From: Zygaena filipendulae
Lineage: Eukaryota > Arthropoda > Insecta > Lepidoptera > Zygaenidae
DNA length: 64,000 nucleotides
Assembly (NCBI GenBank): GCA_907165275.2
Contig: OU015652.1
Coordinates: 1,193,001 to 1,257,000, forward strand
Direction of reading: 5' to 3'
Position numbers and translations under genes: made by a program. Each line of letters begins with the position of its first letter. The stretch's first letter is position 1. Below are positions 32,701 to 42,310 of the stretch, in pieces. Below the pieces are notes generated by a model. It ran no database searches. It was not told the origin of the DNA and saw only the letters and a list, made by a program, of their open reading frames with translations.

Positions 32701-35700
32701 CCCTATACGGTAGATATTCCACCTATCCGCACGAAACGATTTGCTTCGTCTTTCATTATGCGTACCGCTAGGGATTGGAACGACCTGCCGGAGTCTGTGT
32801 TTCCCCCAAACTACCATCTGGACCTCTTCAAGAGCAGAGTGAACAGGTACTTAATTGGCAGACGTGTAACACCTTAGTTCATATCTACGCTTACAATCAG
32901 GCGAGATTATGGACAAATGTCTGACCAATCAGTTAATAAAAAAATAAAAAAAATAAAAAATTATGATGCGATCTAAGTAATTTTTTTCATTAATTTTAAA
33001 AACCAAAATATACGTGTAATTTTTTTTTATTATCGAACTGACAGACTAAATAGAACTTTGATTTTCATACCCCGGAAACGAGCACAACACATAGAAAATA
33101 TTATCAAGACAGTTGCCTGGCGCACTGCGGTTACGAGCAAATGCCCATAAATTTTCCCAAAACTTTCTTTGTCGACAGCATAATATTATATGTGTTTTGT
33201 GAACGTTTAATGTGTTGTGCATTAGGTATATGTTGCATTTGTGCAATATATGCTTTACTTGCGCTATTTTCTTAATTGGCTGTTATTGAAAACACAGCAA
33301 GGAAAGTTTGGGGAATTTGCCCGATCAAATACGAAACCGTGGAGCGCCTGCTTCGCTTACATTGCCGCTCTAGTTAGTACCTATATTTCATTCTCTGTGG
33401 CCGTACATGCCCATATACTTCGAGCCGTGTAAAATTACACGGCAGCCGAGACTTGTGATAAAGGCTCGTATGTTTTCTCACTTTGCACGTGTGTTTTTAA
33501 TGTTCTATGTAAGTAGGTATGTTGTCACGTGAGCACAGTACCAGGTTGGTGAAGTAGTACCCGCCCTCGCCGGTCATCAGCCGCTGCGCGTTGCAGAAGC
33601 GCGTCACGTAGTTGATGTTGCTGATCAGGCGCGGCGGGTTCGCCTTCAGCACCTGGCGCGCGCACACGAGCGAAACTGTAGTGAACGCCTGTGTAGTGAA
33701 CGGCGCGGCAGTGTCGCACAGTACAAGGGCACTGCACACTCTCGTCGCACTAAAGCACAGTGTCTTACAATGCCACACAGTGTCACACATTGCCACACAG
33801 TGTCACATCGCCACACAGTGTCACTTTACCACACAGTGTCACATTTCCACACAGTGTCACACAATGCCGCACAGTGTCACACATTGCCACACAGTGTCAC
33901 ATTGCAAGACAGTGCTACACAATGTCACACATTGCCACAAAGTGTCACGTCGCCACACCGTGTCACTTTACCACACAGTGTCACATTGCCACACAGTGTC
34001 ACACATTGCCACACAGTGTCACACATTGCCACACAGTGTCACACATTGCCACACAGTGTCACACAATACCTTACAATACCATACAATAAACAGCGTCGCA
34101 CTGTGCCACTCAGTTTCACATAGTGGCGCACAGTACAGCACTATGCACAAAGTACCGCAAAATCAAAGTTTCGTACCAAAGTGCATAGTGTCGTAGAATG
34201 CCACACGGTGTCGTGTCGCACGTTGTCACTCAATTTCTCAGAGTACCCCACAATTTCACACGGTGCTGTACGGCAGCTACAGCACGATGCGAGTGTCTCA
34301 ACGCACTACATAATACCAAACAATATCGCAAAATAGCACACAGTGCCACACAATGTCACACAGGTGCCACACAATGTCACACAGGTCCCACACAATGTCA
34401 CACAGATGCCGCACAATGTCAAACAGTACCCCAAATTTGCACACAGTGCACAAATTTGTATACAGTTACAGGGCGGCAACGCTATTTTTAATTTTGTAAC
34501 GATAATAAACCTTTTCAATAAGACGCATAATTACGCAATAAGACGCATAAGGCGCATTTCAATAAGACTCATTATTCAATGCATACAGTTGTTAATATTC
34601 AATGGAACGTTAAACGCTATTTTTTATGCCATGCAATATTAGTCTTTAATTCCATTGCTTAAGACTTAATAAATGATCGTTACAATATTGAAAATAACGG
34701 TGCCCACCTCTATATAGTATATACAGTGTAAGTACTCTGTGTACTCACGGTGAAGATGAGCGCGGGCAGCAGGTCGTCGGCGGAGGCGGGCTGGTGCTGC
34801 GTGCCGCACAGCGCCAGCACGTGCTTGCAGCAGCGCCGCACGCGCGCCAGCTTGCCGCCCGGCGCCGGCGCACTGTCCATGCCCAGCAACTCTGCACACA
34901 CACACACACACACACACAAGTAACCTTTATATAATGTTTATAAAATAGTTTATTTTTGCTTTGATTCCAACTTCACATTAAAGGGATACACACTCGCCGT
35001 CTTTTATCTGTTACGACCCAAGTTTACAATGTACAGTCAACTGCAGTCTCAAGGCTACCGAAGTCCGGATCCTACAGAGCAATAGCGTGTGCTCACCTTA
35101 AACACCCACCATAAAAAAGCCCTATAAGAAAAATGACCAGTATTAAAAATTTACTGTAGTATATGCCAAGACCCCCAATCCCCATGAATATTTTTTTTTT
35201 GTTTTGCAAACAGAAATTAATTTGGCTCATATTTGTCTATTAATACGGCGCTTACCGCGTGACGCCAAGAACGAATGCATACCTAAGCTACTATAATTAA
35301 AACTAAAACAAAAATATTATATTCGAATATAGCTCGAAAAAGCGGAAAAAAAAATTTTCTTAGAGGATAATGACTACGTCGTGAAGACATCTAAGGGCCC
35401 TTCCCCCCCCCCCCCCTCCACCCTGTGACTACTTTGAAGAAACCTTCTCCCTGAATGGTTCACGTAGTATATGTTCAGTAGCGGAGTTAGGGTAGGGCTC
35501 GGTGGGGCGACCGCCCAGGGCGCCGGACATAAAGGGTCACCGCAGGCTTTTGCTTTTTTTCGTATAGTATAGGTTCTAAAGGGTCACCGTAGAAATCTCG
35601 GTCAGGGCGCCAATGTTTTTACATAATTATTATGGTCATGTCGGCTGGACGGCTGCCTCCCCCCCATAGCTACGCCAGCGAAAGACCAGGCGCGCGCCCT

Positions 35701-38700
35701 CACCGCTGATGGCCTTGTAGAGCAGCTGCCGGCAGGCGGCGCTGGCGCGGTCCAGGCGGCACTCGAGGTGCTGCTCGCCCACCCAGCCCAGCTGCTGCAC
35801 GCGCTCCGACATGGCGCGGTCGGCGCGCTCGTCCTCCGTGCCGCTCGGCGAGAACACCACCGACGGCTGTCTGCGTACGCGCACATTACCATTATCAACC
35901 AAATCTTTTTTTTTTCCTTTATCCGGTCCAGGTAAAGCTTTTTTCCCCTTTATCCGGTCCAGGAAAGGCGAAGGGGTCTAGGGCCATACTGCCAATTCTT
36001 CTATAGTTCATTATTGAACAAAGGAACAAATGAAACTCACACTCGCACTACAAATTGACAACTTTTTTTATTGTGAACAGGCCAGGCGTTTGACCACTGC
36101 TCACCTAATGTTGAGTGAATGCGGTCGAAGATTGTGAACACACCTAGCCTGGAATGGGAACTGACTTTCAGGTGAGGCTGCAGGAACACACCTTTAGGTG
36201 CTTGGCACTCGGTGAAAAATTTTAAATTTTCCTTTTTTAACTGGGAGCACTTAGAAGAAAGAAGAAAGAAAGAAAAGGAGTTTATTAGTCCCCATTAAAA
36301 TATAGGTACATTTGAATTTTTTTTTTTTACAAAATATATTGTGAAGGAAATAGAAGTGTGTGTTGTGTGAGGACCAATCGGTTGCTGTCTCAGCATAAAT
36401 GCTTCATTATGTCTGTGGGGCAGAACATAAATAACGAAGCGCTGGTCTTCCGACAGGGCCGCAATACTTAAAGGTATCTACATACATACATACATGTAAA
36501 TATTATCGACTCACTCGTGTAGATACGTCATGGCGTGCTTCTCGACGAAGTCCATGAGCAGCTCCCTGGTGTCCGGGTCGACGCTGGCGAAGTGCGGCGA
36601 CGTCTCCATGTGCTTCATGAAGCGCTGTCGAACATGTTATTGGAAGGTGTCAACTCGAATGTGAGGCTCCCGACCATAATTATAGTACATCACACTATTT
36701 TCGTAGTTTCTTGACCTCTACCTCCTCCTGATCACAGTTAATCACATTTTTTAAGACATTTTGCAATTTTATATCTAGAAATTATTAAATTAAAACAGCA
36801 GTTCTGTTTAAAAAGTTCGCCAACAAAACAATTCAAACCTTATGTACAAATAGAGTTGGAAATATTTTAAAGTTTTTCGTTCGGGGTGTAGTGAGATATT
36901 ATCACATGTACCTATTTATTTTTCGTCAATCATGATTTAAATTTTACCTATGTTTAAAGATAGTAATATTCTCAAATTTTTTAAGATTTTCTTTGTACCA
37001 AAAACGTGAATTTGGGTACAGAGGATCACCAAGGGGTTAAAAAGTTACTTAAAAAAACATCACGTGATTAATGGGCGACCGTTAAGATAAAAGTTACGAT
37101 CATAGATAATAATAATAATAATCCACATCACAACACACAGATCTACTTGATCCCACAGTAAGCTATTATTAGCTTGTGTCGTGGAAACCAAGCAAACGTG
37201 GTATATACTACATAGAATTACTTATATATTATACTATAGATATATATAAACACACCCAGACTGGAAAATGGAACCCTGTGTTCATCACACAAAGTCCACC
37301 CCCACCGGGAATCGAACCCGGAACCCCTTGATTAGCGGACAGGCATGGTGACCTCTGCGCCAAACGGGTCGTCGTCATAGATGGGCAAGCAATCCGATAA
37401 AAGACCATAAAAGACAGAAAAGACTGGCTTTTATCGGGTTTGAATAAATCTACAGTGTAGCGATCTAACCTGATACTGCCTCTGCACCCGTTCGGAGAGG
37501 TCGTCGACGCCCATGGCGCCGGCGCACTTCATCACGTCCACTATGAGCGAGTGCACGAACCCGCGCGCGTCCCGCTCCGCGCCGGACGCGCGCGCGAGCG
37601 CCGGGAACCGCGCGCGGAAGTCGCGCTTCACGCCCTCGTTCACCAGCGACGGCACCTTGAACTCGGGGGCGCGCGCCTCCGCGCCGTGCTCGTGCTCGTC
37701 TGATGATGGTGAAAGACACAACAAGCCCCCCTTGAACTACGGTTGCCTATGAGGCTGGCGGCCGTAGTCTAGACATATAAATAAAATTTAAGTGTCTGTT
37801 TGTAATCACAAATTAACAGCTTTTCACTAAATGCATGCGAAAGTATATACGGTACTGACATCAAGAAATCTATTTTTTAAATTTTCTCCGTCTGTCTGTT
37901 TGTTCCGGCTAATCTGTGTAACGGCTGGACCGATTTTAACGGGGCTTTCACTGGCGGATAGCTGATTTTATAAGGAGTAACTTAGACTACGTTTTATCCC
38001 AAAATTCCCGCGGGATCTCTGAAATTAACGCGGGTGAACCTATTCAAGTACCTACTTTCCCGCAAGAATAGACGGCCGGCTTGTTCGTACACGTGTTGTG
38101 CATGTGTGCGTATCGTATCTTTATTTCAAAGGAAGAATTTATTCCAAAGGAAGAAAGGATATTATCATGTCACGTGATCAAATTGGACTTTTGATTGAAC
38201 TATTTTACGTGACGATTGCAGATCGACCACTTGGCCAAGTTGGCTGGACAACGAACGGAGAGAGGATGAATCAAAGGATGCCGTGTACACGATCGTAGTA
38301 CACTTTGACAAAGCCGCTAATTTGAATGTGACATCACTAACCAAAGCGCAATTCGATTGTGTCAATGTGTTGAATCAATCAATTAATAAATGAATAAAAA
38401 AATCTCAAACTTTATCACCTGCACTACTCTTTTTGAAGACTGTGAACTTAAGGAGGTTGGCCTTCTTCAACGTCTCGCTCTGCCGCAAGCGTTTCTCTTC
38501 AAACTTCGAGAATGATGAGTGAGACGCCAACTTGGCGCTGCGCTCCGACCGCTTCTGCTCCGGCTTTGGGAGGGTCAACGATGATGAGGCTTTTTCTAAA
38601 AGAGTAACATTTATCTTAATACCTACTCCAACTTCGATTTATGCTTCATTATTAGATACAGAGACAACCAACTACCGCAGCTAGCCTATTATGTAACTTT

Positions 38701-41589
38701 TGTTGCTACCACATTTTAGTTTCAATCATAAAAATAGCCATTTTGTGTTTCATCAATCATGTTTAGGCAGCTACATATTTTGAAGTAGGTATCTACTTGA
38801 AGTAGGTATGTTTATTTTTAGTTTCAATCAGAAAAATAGCCATTTTGTGTTTCATCAATCATGTTTAGGCAGCTACATATTTTGAAGTAGGTATCTACTT
38901 GAAGTAGGTATGTTTATTTTTAGTTTCAATCAGAAAAATAGCCATTTTGTGTTTCATCAATCATGTTTAGGCAGCTACATATTTTGAAGTAGGTGTCTAC
39001 TTGAAGTAGGTAGTATGTTTATTTTGATTGACCTAGCAAGATATTGTGGGTGTCAAAACGTGCATATTGTAATGACGAAAACGTCATGTTGCAACCGAAG
39101 AATTATAGAAACAAAAGTTACCTAATAACCCCTCTGACCTTCTGACCAAAGACGTTCTAGATAATAACATCATTGCCCTATGACCAATAAAACTAATGGC
39201 GTACGTATTAAAATAATACGACGAATAGTACGACGAAAATTTCGTCTGAGCCGTCAAGATTAACGTCGTGAACTTGAGATACCAGTATTACGTATTTTAA
39301 GGTGATTGATTAAAATCAATGATAAAACATTGTTCAATAGTTATGTTGCTTAACTAGAACTTCATATTTACTTTACACAAATCCCTATTAGGCCGATAAC
39401 AAACTTCTTAACATGTTTACACAATTTCTGACTAGAGTTAAGATTAGGATAAACGATACGACCTCAACCTTTATCGTCCTATTTCAAAGAACACATCAAT
39501 ATTTCCTTGTTGAACTAGTTTATTTATGTACCTACAGTCTGTATGACTGTGCCCCGCGGTTTCACCCGCGTGAAACGCTTTTGTGTAACAACTTTTTTCC
39601 CGACATCCGATTACAATGAAACAAAGCGTATATGTTGCTCCAAGCTAAGCTTGATGTACCTCTTACAACCGCATGATAATCCGTTCAGTGGTTCCGAAGA
39701 TTGGCGTGAACAGATACAACTAAACTTACTTACTCGTTTATTACAGTATACATAGATAGATAGATTGTTTGACCGTAATAATGGGCATAGATACAATGTC
39801 GAGCGAATATTTGAATTTTTTTGAACATCGGGCCTTCTTGGATACACGTCATTTATCTTTGCACTCTTATCAAATAATAATAAATTACTTCACAAAATAC
39901 AAATCCAAGCAAACAGTATAGTTAGTGGAAAGTGGCACCCTGTGTCAATCACACAAAGTTCACCCCTCGAATCGATCGAAAATCGAACCTGGTACTTCTT
40001 GATTAGTACGCAGGCATGGTGACCTACTGCTCCAATCTGGTCGAAACGAAAGTGGTGGCACTATTCTACACATAAACGGTGAATCTACATTATTATAACC
40101 TACATACCAAAATTTATTTATTTATTTATTTATTCAACCAAAAACTACAATCATTACAGGTGTATATCCTAAAATTGTAACTAGAGTCCTAACATTTATT
40201 TAACAGCTTTATGTTTTACAGTTAAAATAATGTCCTTTAGATTTATTATAACTGCTGATTTCCTGAGTACAATAACTAATAAGATAAGTACCTAATTATA
40301 ACAATGCTTGGACATTTCTAGTCATTACCTTCCAGTATTGTTGTTAATTGTACCTAATTAAAACTAGAAAATTTGATGTAAAGTTAAAATAATGCTGTTA
40401 AAGAGATCATCGCTTATACAACACCACATAAGTAAAAAATTGGCCATGTTTATACAGATGTCTCGTAAATCGACGTCAAGCCAGAACCGGGATAGGCTAA
40501 GTCATAACTTAATAGAAAAACGTAAAATGATAATCTTTAAAATTAAAAAAAATATATAAAAATTTACACCCTCTTGTTGCTATAAACTTTTTTAAATTTT
40601 CTTCTTGTTGTGTAATCCTGAATAGTGTTCTGAAAAATACTGCTTAAAATTTAAGTTTTTGCCAATGAAGTTTTCAAAATTATTGCTTTCGTCAGTTTTT
40701 AATGACTGTCCTTAATAGCAGCAGGTATAGCAAAGATTTTTGTATTTTTCTGTTTACAGCTGTTATGACTTAGCCTATCACCTGGTTCTGGTTTGACGTC
40801 GATTTACAGGACGTCCTGTATAAACATGGCCAATTGGTAGATTATTTTCTCATGCATCTAATGGGCTCACACTGGAGGCAATATCATACAATTTAAGCAC
40901 AGTTATTCAATTATATAATATAAATATTTTTTTTATGCATTTATTGTGTAAAATGGACAATATAATGCATTTTTTTTTGTCTCTCCTGAAAACCAAGCAG
41001 AGACTTGTGCAGTACAGTTGTATGAACGACAAGATGATTTTAGGGTTGACTAGGTGGCAGCAAAATACAGGTGAACAGAATGTCTTGTGTTCTTATGATG
41101 GAAATTAAATGTATGTAAATTTTTGTATGTATGTAAATGTATGTATGTAATGGATGTAAATTTTTTTGAAACAGAACTGTCAAAGAATATGGGTTTATTA
41201 TGAAAAGTGTTACAATCATTTCCAATACATAGATAGTTAAATAACAAAACACTTCTCTCTTAGACTGAGAGCTAGCAACAAAAAAATTGAAAATAACACA
41301 GTACATGGACAATTTATTTTGTGTTAAGTTGTTACTTGTTGTGATGTCAAATAAAGATAATGTCTAAGTCTAAAACGATTGCAATGATTCCAAATGAATT
41401 ACCTGCTCTACGCTGTCGCTGCATCAGCTCCCGGTGACATTTAGAGCAATAGCCTTGCCACTGCGGGTTACCAAAGTAGTCACAGCCATTCTTGCACTTT
41501 AATTCACTCTGATCCAACCGCAGCGATGGCATCTTTGATGCAAACCTCATGTACTTGTATGACCTCTGTAGATTCGGACCATACCACAT
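29735..41589 (-). CDS. Rabex-5: Rabex-5, Rab5 guanine nucleotide exchange factor (ten exons)
   Basis: Exons, all GT-AG and phase-consistent: 41,589-41,403; 38,595-38,419; 37,699-37,470; 36,624-36,515; 35,870-35,704; 34,891-34,749; 33,652-33,542; 32,253-32,143; 31,381-31,247; 30,952-29,735 (stop). Together 2,589 nt, 862 residues. Rabex-5 loads GTP on Rab5 at early endosomes and binds or transfers ubiquitin. The A20-type zinc finger is C32, C36, C48, C51. The helical bundle and Vps9 domain span about 125-412, with [13 protein letters not shown] (D330 matching the catalytic Asp) and [13 protein letters not shown] (Y370/Y371). Residues 413-480 are a coiled coil ending [15 protein letters not shown], which aligns with the human Rabaptin-binding segment. 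The remaining 380 residues are unlike the vertebrate protein: three tandem units around LVNLLKKEG and six DPF motifs. The ubiquitin-binding MIU helix normally after the zinc finger is not seen. The first Met is used; M14 and M20 are alternatives. Confidence 0.93.
31131..31260 (-). repeat. Tandem repeat of the exon 9 splice-donor sequence
   Basis: On the minus strand, GGTGAGCCTCGC (one copy GGTAAGCCTCGC) occurs five times, with GT at 31,246, 31,217, 31,195, 31,173 and 31,143. The first is the Rabex-5 exon 9 donor; the others follow it in the intron, 22-30 bp apart. Confidence 0.85.
31569..31739 (+). mobile_element. LINE ORF2 C-terminus (RNase H-side zinc knuckle), 5'-truncated
   Basis: A 56-codon frame with stop at 31,737 reads [20 protein letters not shown], then a tail ending [11 protein letters not shown]. 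The C-x2-C-x-ET-x-LL-C pattern is the C-terminal motif of R1/Jockey-type LINEs. An AAATAC-type tail follows. It lies in Rabex-5 intron 8, opposite to the gene. Confidence 0.65.
31837..32125 (+). repeat. Dispersed lepidopteran repeat (GGCCAAGTGCGAGTCGG)
   Basis: Begins AAAACCGGCCAAGTGCGAGT, with GGGTTCCATACC near the left and GGTACGGAACCCC at the right as partial inverted ends, and CAGACGGACGGACA inside. In Rabex-5 intron 8, its edge only about 15 bp from the exon 8 donor. Another 5' fragment is at 48,702. Confidence 0.6.
32325..32410 (-). mobile_element. LINE 3' tail with (GAAAT)n
   Basis: TGAAATGAAATGAAATGAAA runs into TAGTTTATTCGTTACGACC, a truncated LINE 3' end reading on the minus strand. 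Confidence 0.5.
32415..33075 (+). mobile_element. TAGTCCGTC-family MITE split by a LINE
   Basis: Left part (32,415-32,602) has GGACACGTATTTTTAAC and GTCGCGTGACGTCACGC. Right part (32,968-33,075) has CGAACTGACAGACTAAATAG and TTTGATTTTCAT. Together they rebuild one decayed MITE interrupted by the LINE at 32,603-32,967. Confidence 0.6.
32603..32967 (+). mobile_element. LINE ORF2 C-terminus inserted in a MITE
   Basis: The frame ends at TAG after [20 protein letters not shown] and [20 protein letters not shown], a typical non-LTR retrotransposon C-terminus. An AATAAAAAAATAAAAA tail follows. In Rabex-5 intron 7, antisense to the gene. Confidence 0.7.
33145..33335. repeat. Inverted-repeat element in Rabex-5 intron 7
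   Basis: ATTTTCCCAAAACTTTCTTT at 33,151 is roughly inverse to AAGGAAAGTTTGGGGAATTT at 33,299. Probably an old MITE. Confidence 0.4.
33762..34470. repeat. Minisatellite, CACACAGTGTCACA units of 18-20 bp
   Basis: Dense tandem copies of TGCCACACAGTGTCACACAT (20 bp) and 18-bp versions from 33,762 to about 34,070, fading into degenerate copies and a second burst at 34,335-34,430. It fills most of Rabex-5 intron 6 and starts about 110 bp from the exon 7 acceptor. Long open frames here come from a unit that lacks stops. Confidence 0.85.
34894..34920. repeat. (CA)n microsatellite at the Rabex-5 exon 6 acceptor
   Basis: On the gene's strand this is (TG)n directly before the CAG acceptor, so the intron 5 polypyrimidine tract is replaced by a TG repeat. 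Confidence 0.75.
35475..35685. repeat. Possible hAT-like repeat in Rabex-5 intron 5
   Basis: TCAGTAGCGGAGTTAGGGTA at the left and CATAGCTACGCCA at the right resemble CAGTGGCG-type ends. AAAGGGTCACCG occurs twice inside. Weak case. Confidence 0.3.
36070..36240 (+). repeat. Dispersed repeat in Rabex-5 intron 4
   Basis: AACAGGCCAGGCGTTTGACC, GGTCGAAGATTGTGAACACA and CAGGAACACACCTTTAGG have the look of a common lepidopteran LINE/SINE repeat; class unassigned. Confidence 0.4.
37250..37380 (-). repeat. tRNA-derived SINE, copy 2
   Basis: Inverse B box GGGAATCGAACCCGG, inverse A-box region TCTGCGCCAAACGGGTC, and the body GTGTTCATCACACAAAG shared with 14,071. In Rabex-5 intron 3, same strand as the gene. 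Confidence 0.75.
37775..38040 (+). mobile_element. Helitron-like element, subfamily B, 3'-truncated
   Basis: ATAAAATTTAAGTGTCTGTT start, GGCTTTCACTGGCGGATAGC, ATTCCCGCGGGATCTC, then breaks after CGCGGGTGAACC. In Rabex-5 intron 2. Confidence 0.65.
38683..39131. mobile_element. MITE (ATTATGTAACTTTTGTT ends) with a 3x internal tandem repeat
   Basis: CTATTATGTAACTTTTGTTG at the left, and AACAAAAGTTACCTAATA at the right, are inverted ends shared with 62,753-62,988. Inside, three nearly identical units of about 101 bp begin AGTTTCAATCA at 38,719, 38,820 and 38,922. In Rabex-5 intron 1. Confidence 0.75.
39540..39730 (-). mobile_element. Helitron-like fragment
   Basis: GTGCCCCGCGGTTTCACCCG hairpin end with CTAG lost, then TGAAACGCTTTTGTG. 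In Rabex-5 intron 1. Confidence 0.5.
39900..40045 (-). repeat. tRNA-derived SINE, copy 3
   Basis: Inverse of the 14,071 copy: CACCCTGTGTCAATCACACA, ATCGAACCTGGTACTTCTTG, AGGCATGGTGACCTACTGC. More diverged. In Rabex-5 intron 1. Confidence 0.7.
40438..40835. mobile_element. MITE with 70-bp-class terminal inverted repeats
   Basis: AATTGGCCATGTTTATACAG at the left and CTGTATAAACATGGCCAATT at the right. Pairing continues through ATCGACGTCAA and CCTATC to about 74 bp. 398 bp, non-coding. In Rabex-5 intron 1. Confidence 0.8.
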
Positions 41590-42310
41590 TGCAAAAATGA
41601 TTTAAAAAAAAAAACAATTCAAACTCCCACTACACAATCCTTTGCTCTCCCAATGACTTTCCAGAGTAATTAATATTGCAATACTCAGCCCATTGTCCCC
41701 GACTCCAATTGCAAGGAATGTAATGTGGATTAACATTCATTTCAAATAATAACGCCGTTGTCACCTGCCGTTGAACGATTCCCCCGTTATATATAGGCTA
41801 GACGCTACTCTTATCATTAGACGTGCTTGAATATAATATCACTGATAACCAAATGAATCGATAAAATGAAACAGTGAAAAATATTTTCAAACCTTTTTAT
41901 GTAGATCGTTTCAGAAAACTACCTGCCGATTTAAACATATAAATAGGTACAAATCTTACCTTTTTGGTATGTAAAAAACACAACGGGTAATTACTGTCAA
42001 TATTTTTATTAGTTTCTTTTTTCGACAGAGCTGATTGCTGAATGTTGTTAGAAAAATGTTAGATTAGATGCCTAGGTAGTAGTAGGTAGTAGGTACTGCC
42101 ATAGCCCATAATATTTTGTGTATCAAAACACGATCAAAACCGTAATCAAAACAATACTCAGTACTCACTGACAGACAGATTAAAGACGTCAATCGTCATT
42201 GACATTTGAGTTTTGACACCATGACAATATGTTTTTTTCGACGGAGCACAGATTACAGAATAGTGTTTCCGATTTGCTTTCATTTTTGGCCATTTACTGC
42301 TGATAAAAAA
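41590..42310 (-). promoter_or_regulatory. Rabex-5 promoter region and ALKBH2 3' end
   Basis: Short spacer between the Rabex-5 start and the ALKBH2 stop. A minus-strand AATAAA (42,005-42,010) about 300 bases after the ALKBH2 stop is a candidate poly(A) signal. No mobile element is evident here, unlike most of the window. Confidence 0.4.

Noticed and set aside
33762..34070. CRISPR-like spaced repeats
   Set aside because: Units are 18-20 bp, contiguous, without unique spacers, and the host is an animal; this is a minisatellite.
33612..34196. 194-codon open frame rich in His, Ser, Val and Thr
   Set aside because: It is the minisatellite read in a stop-free frame, starting antisense to Rabex-5 exon 7; neighbouring frames give equally long repeats.
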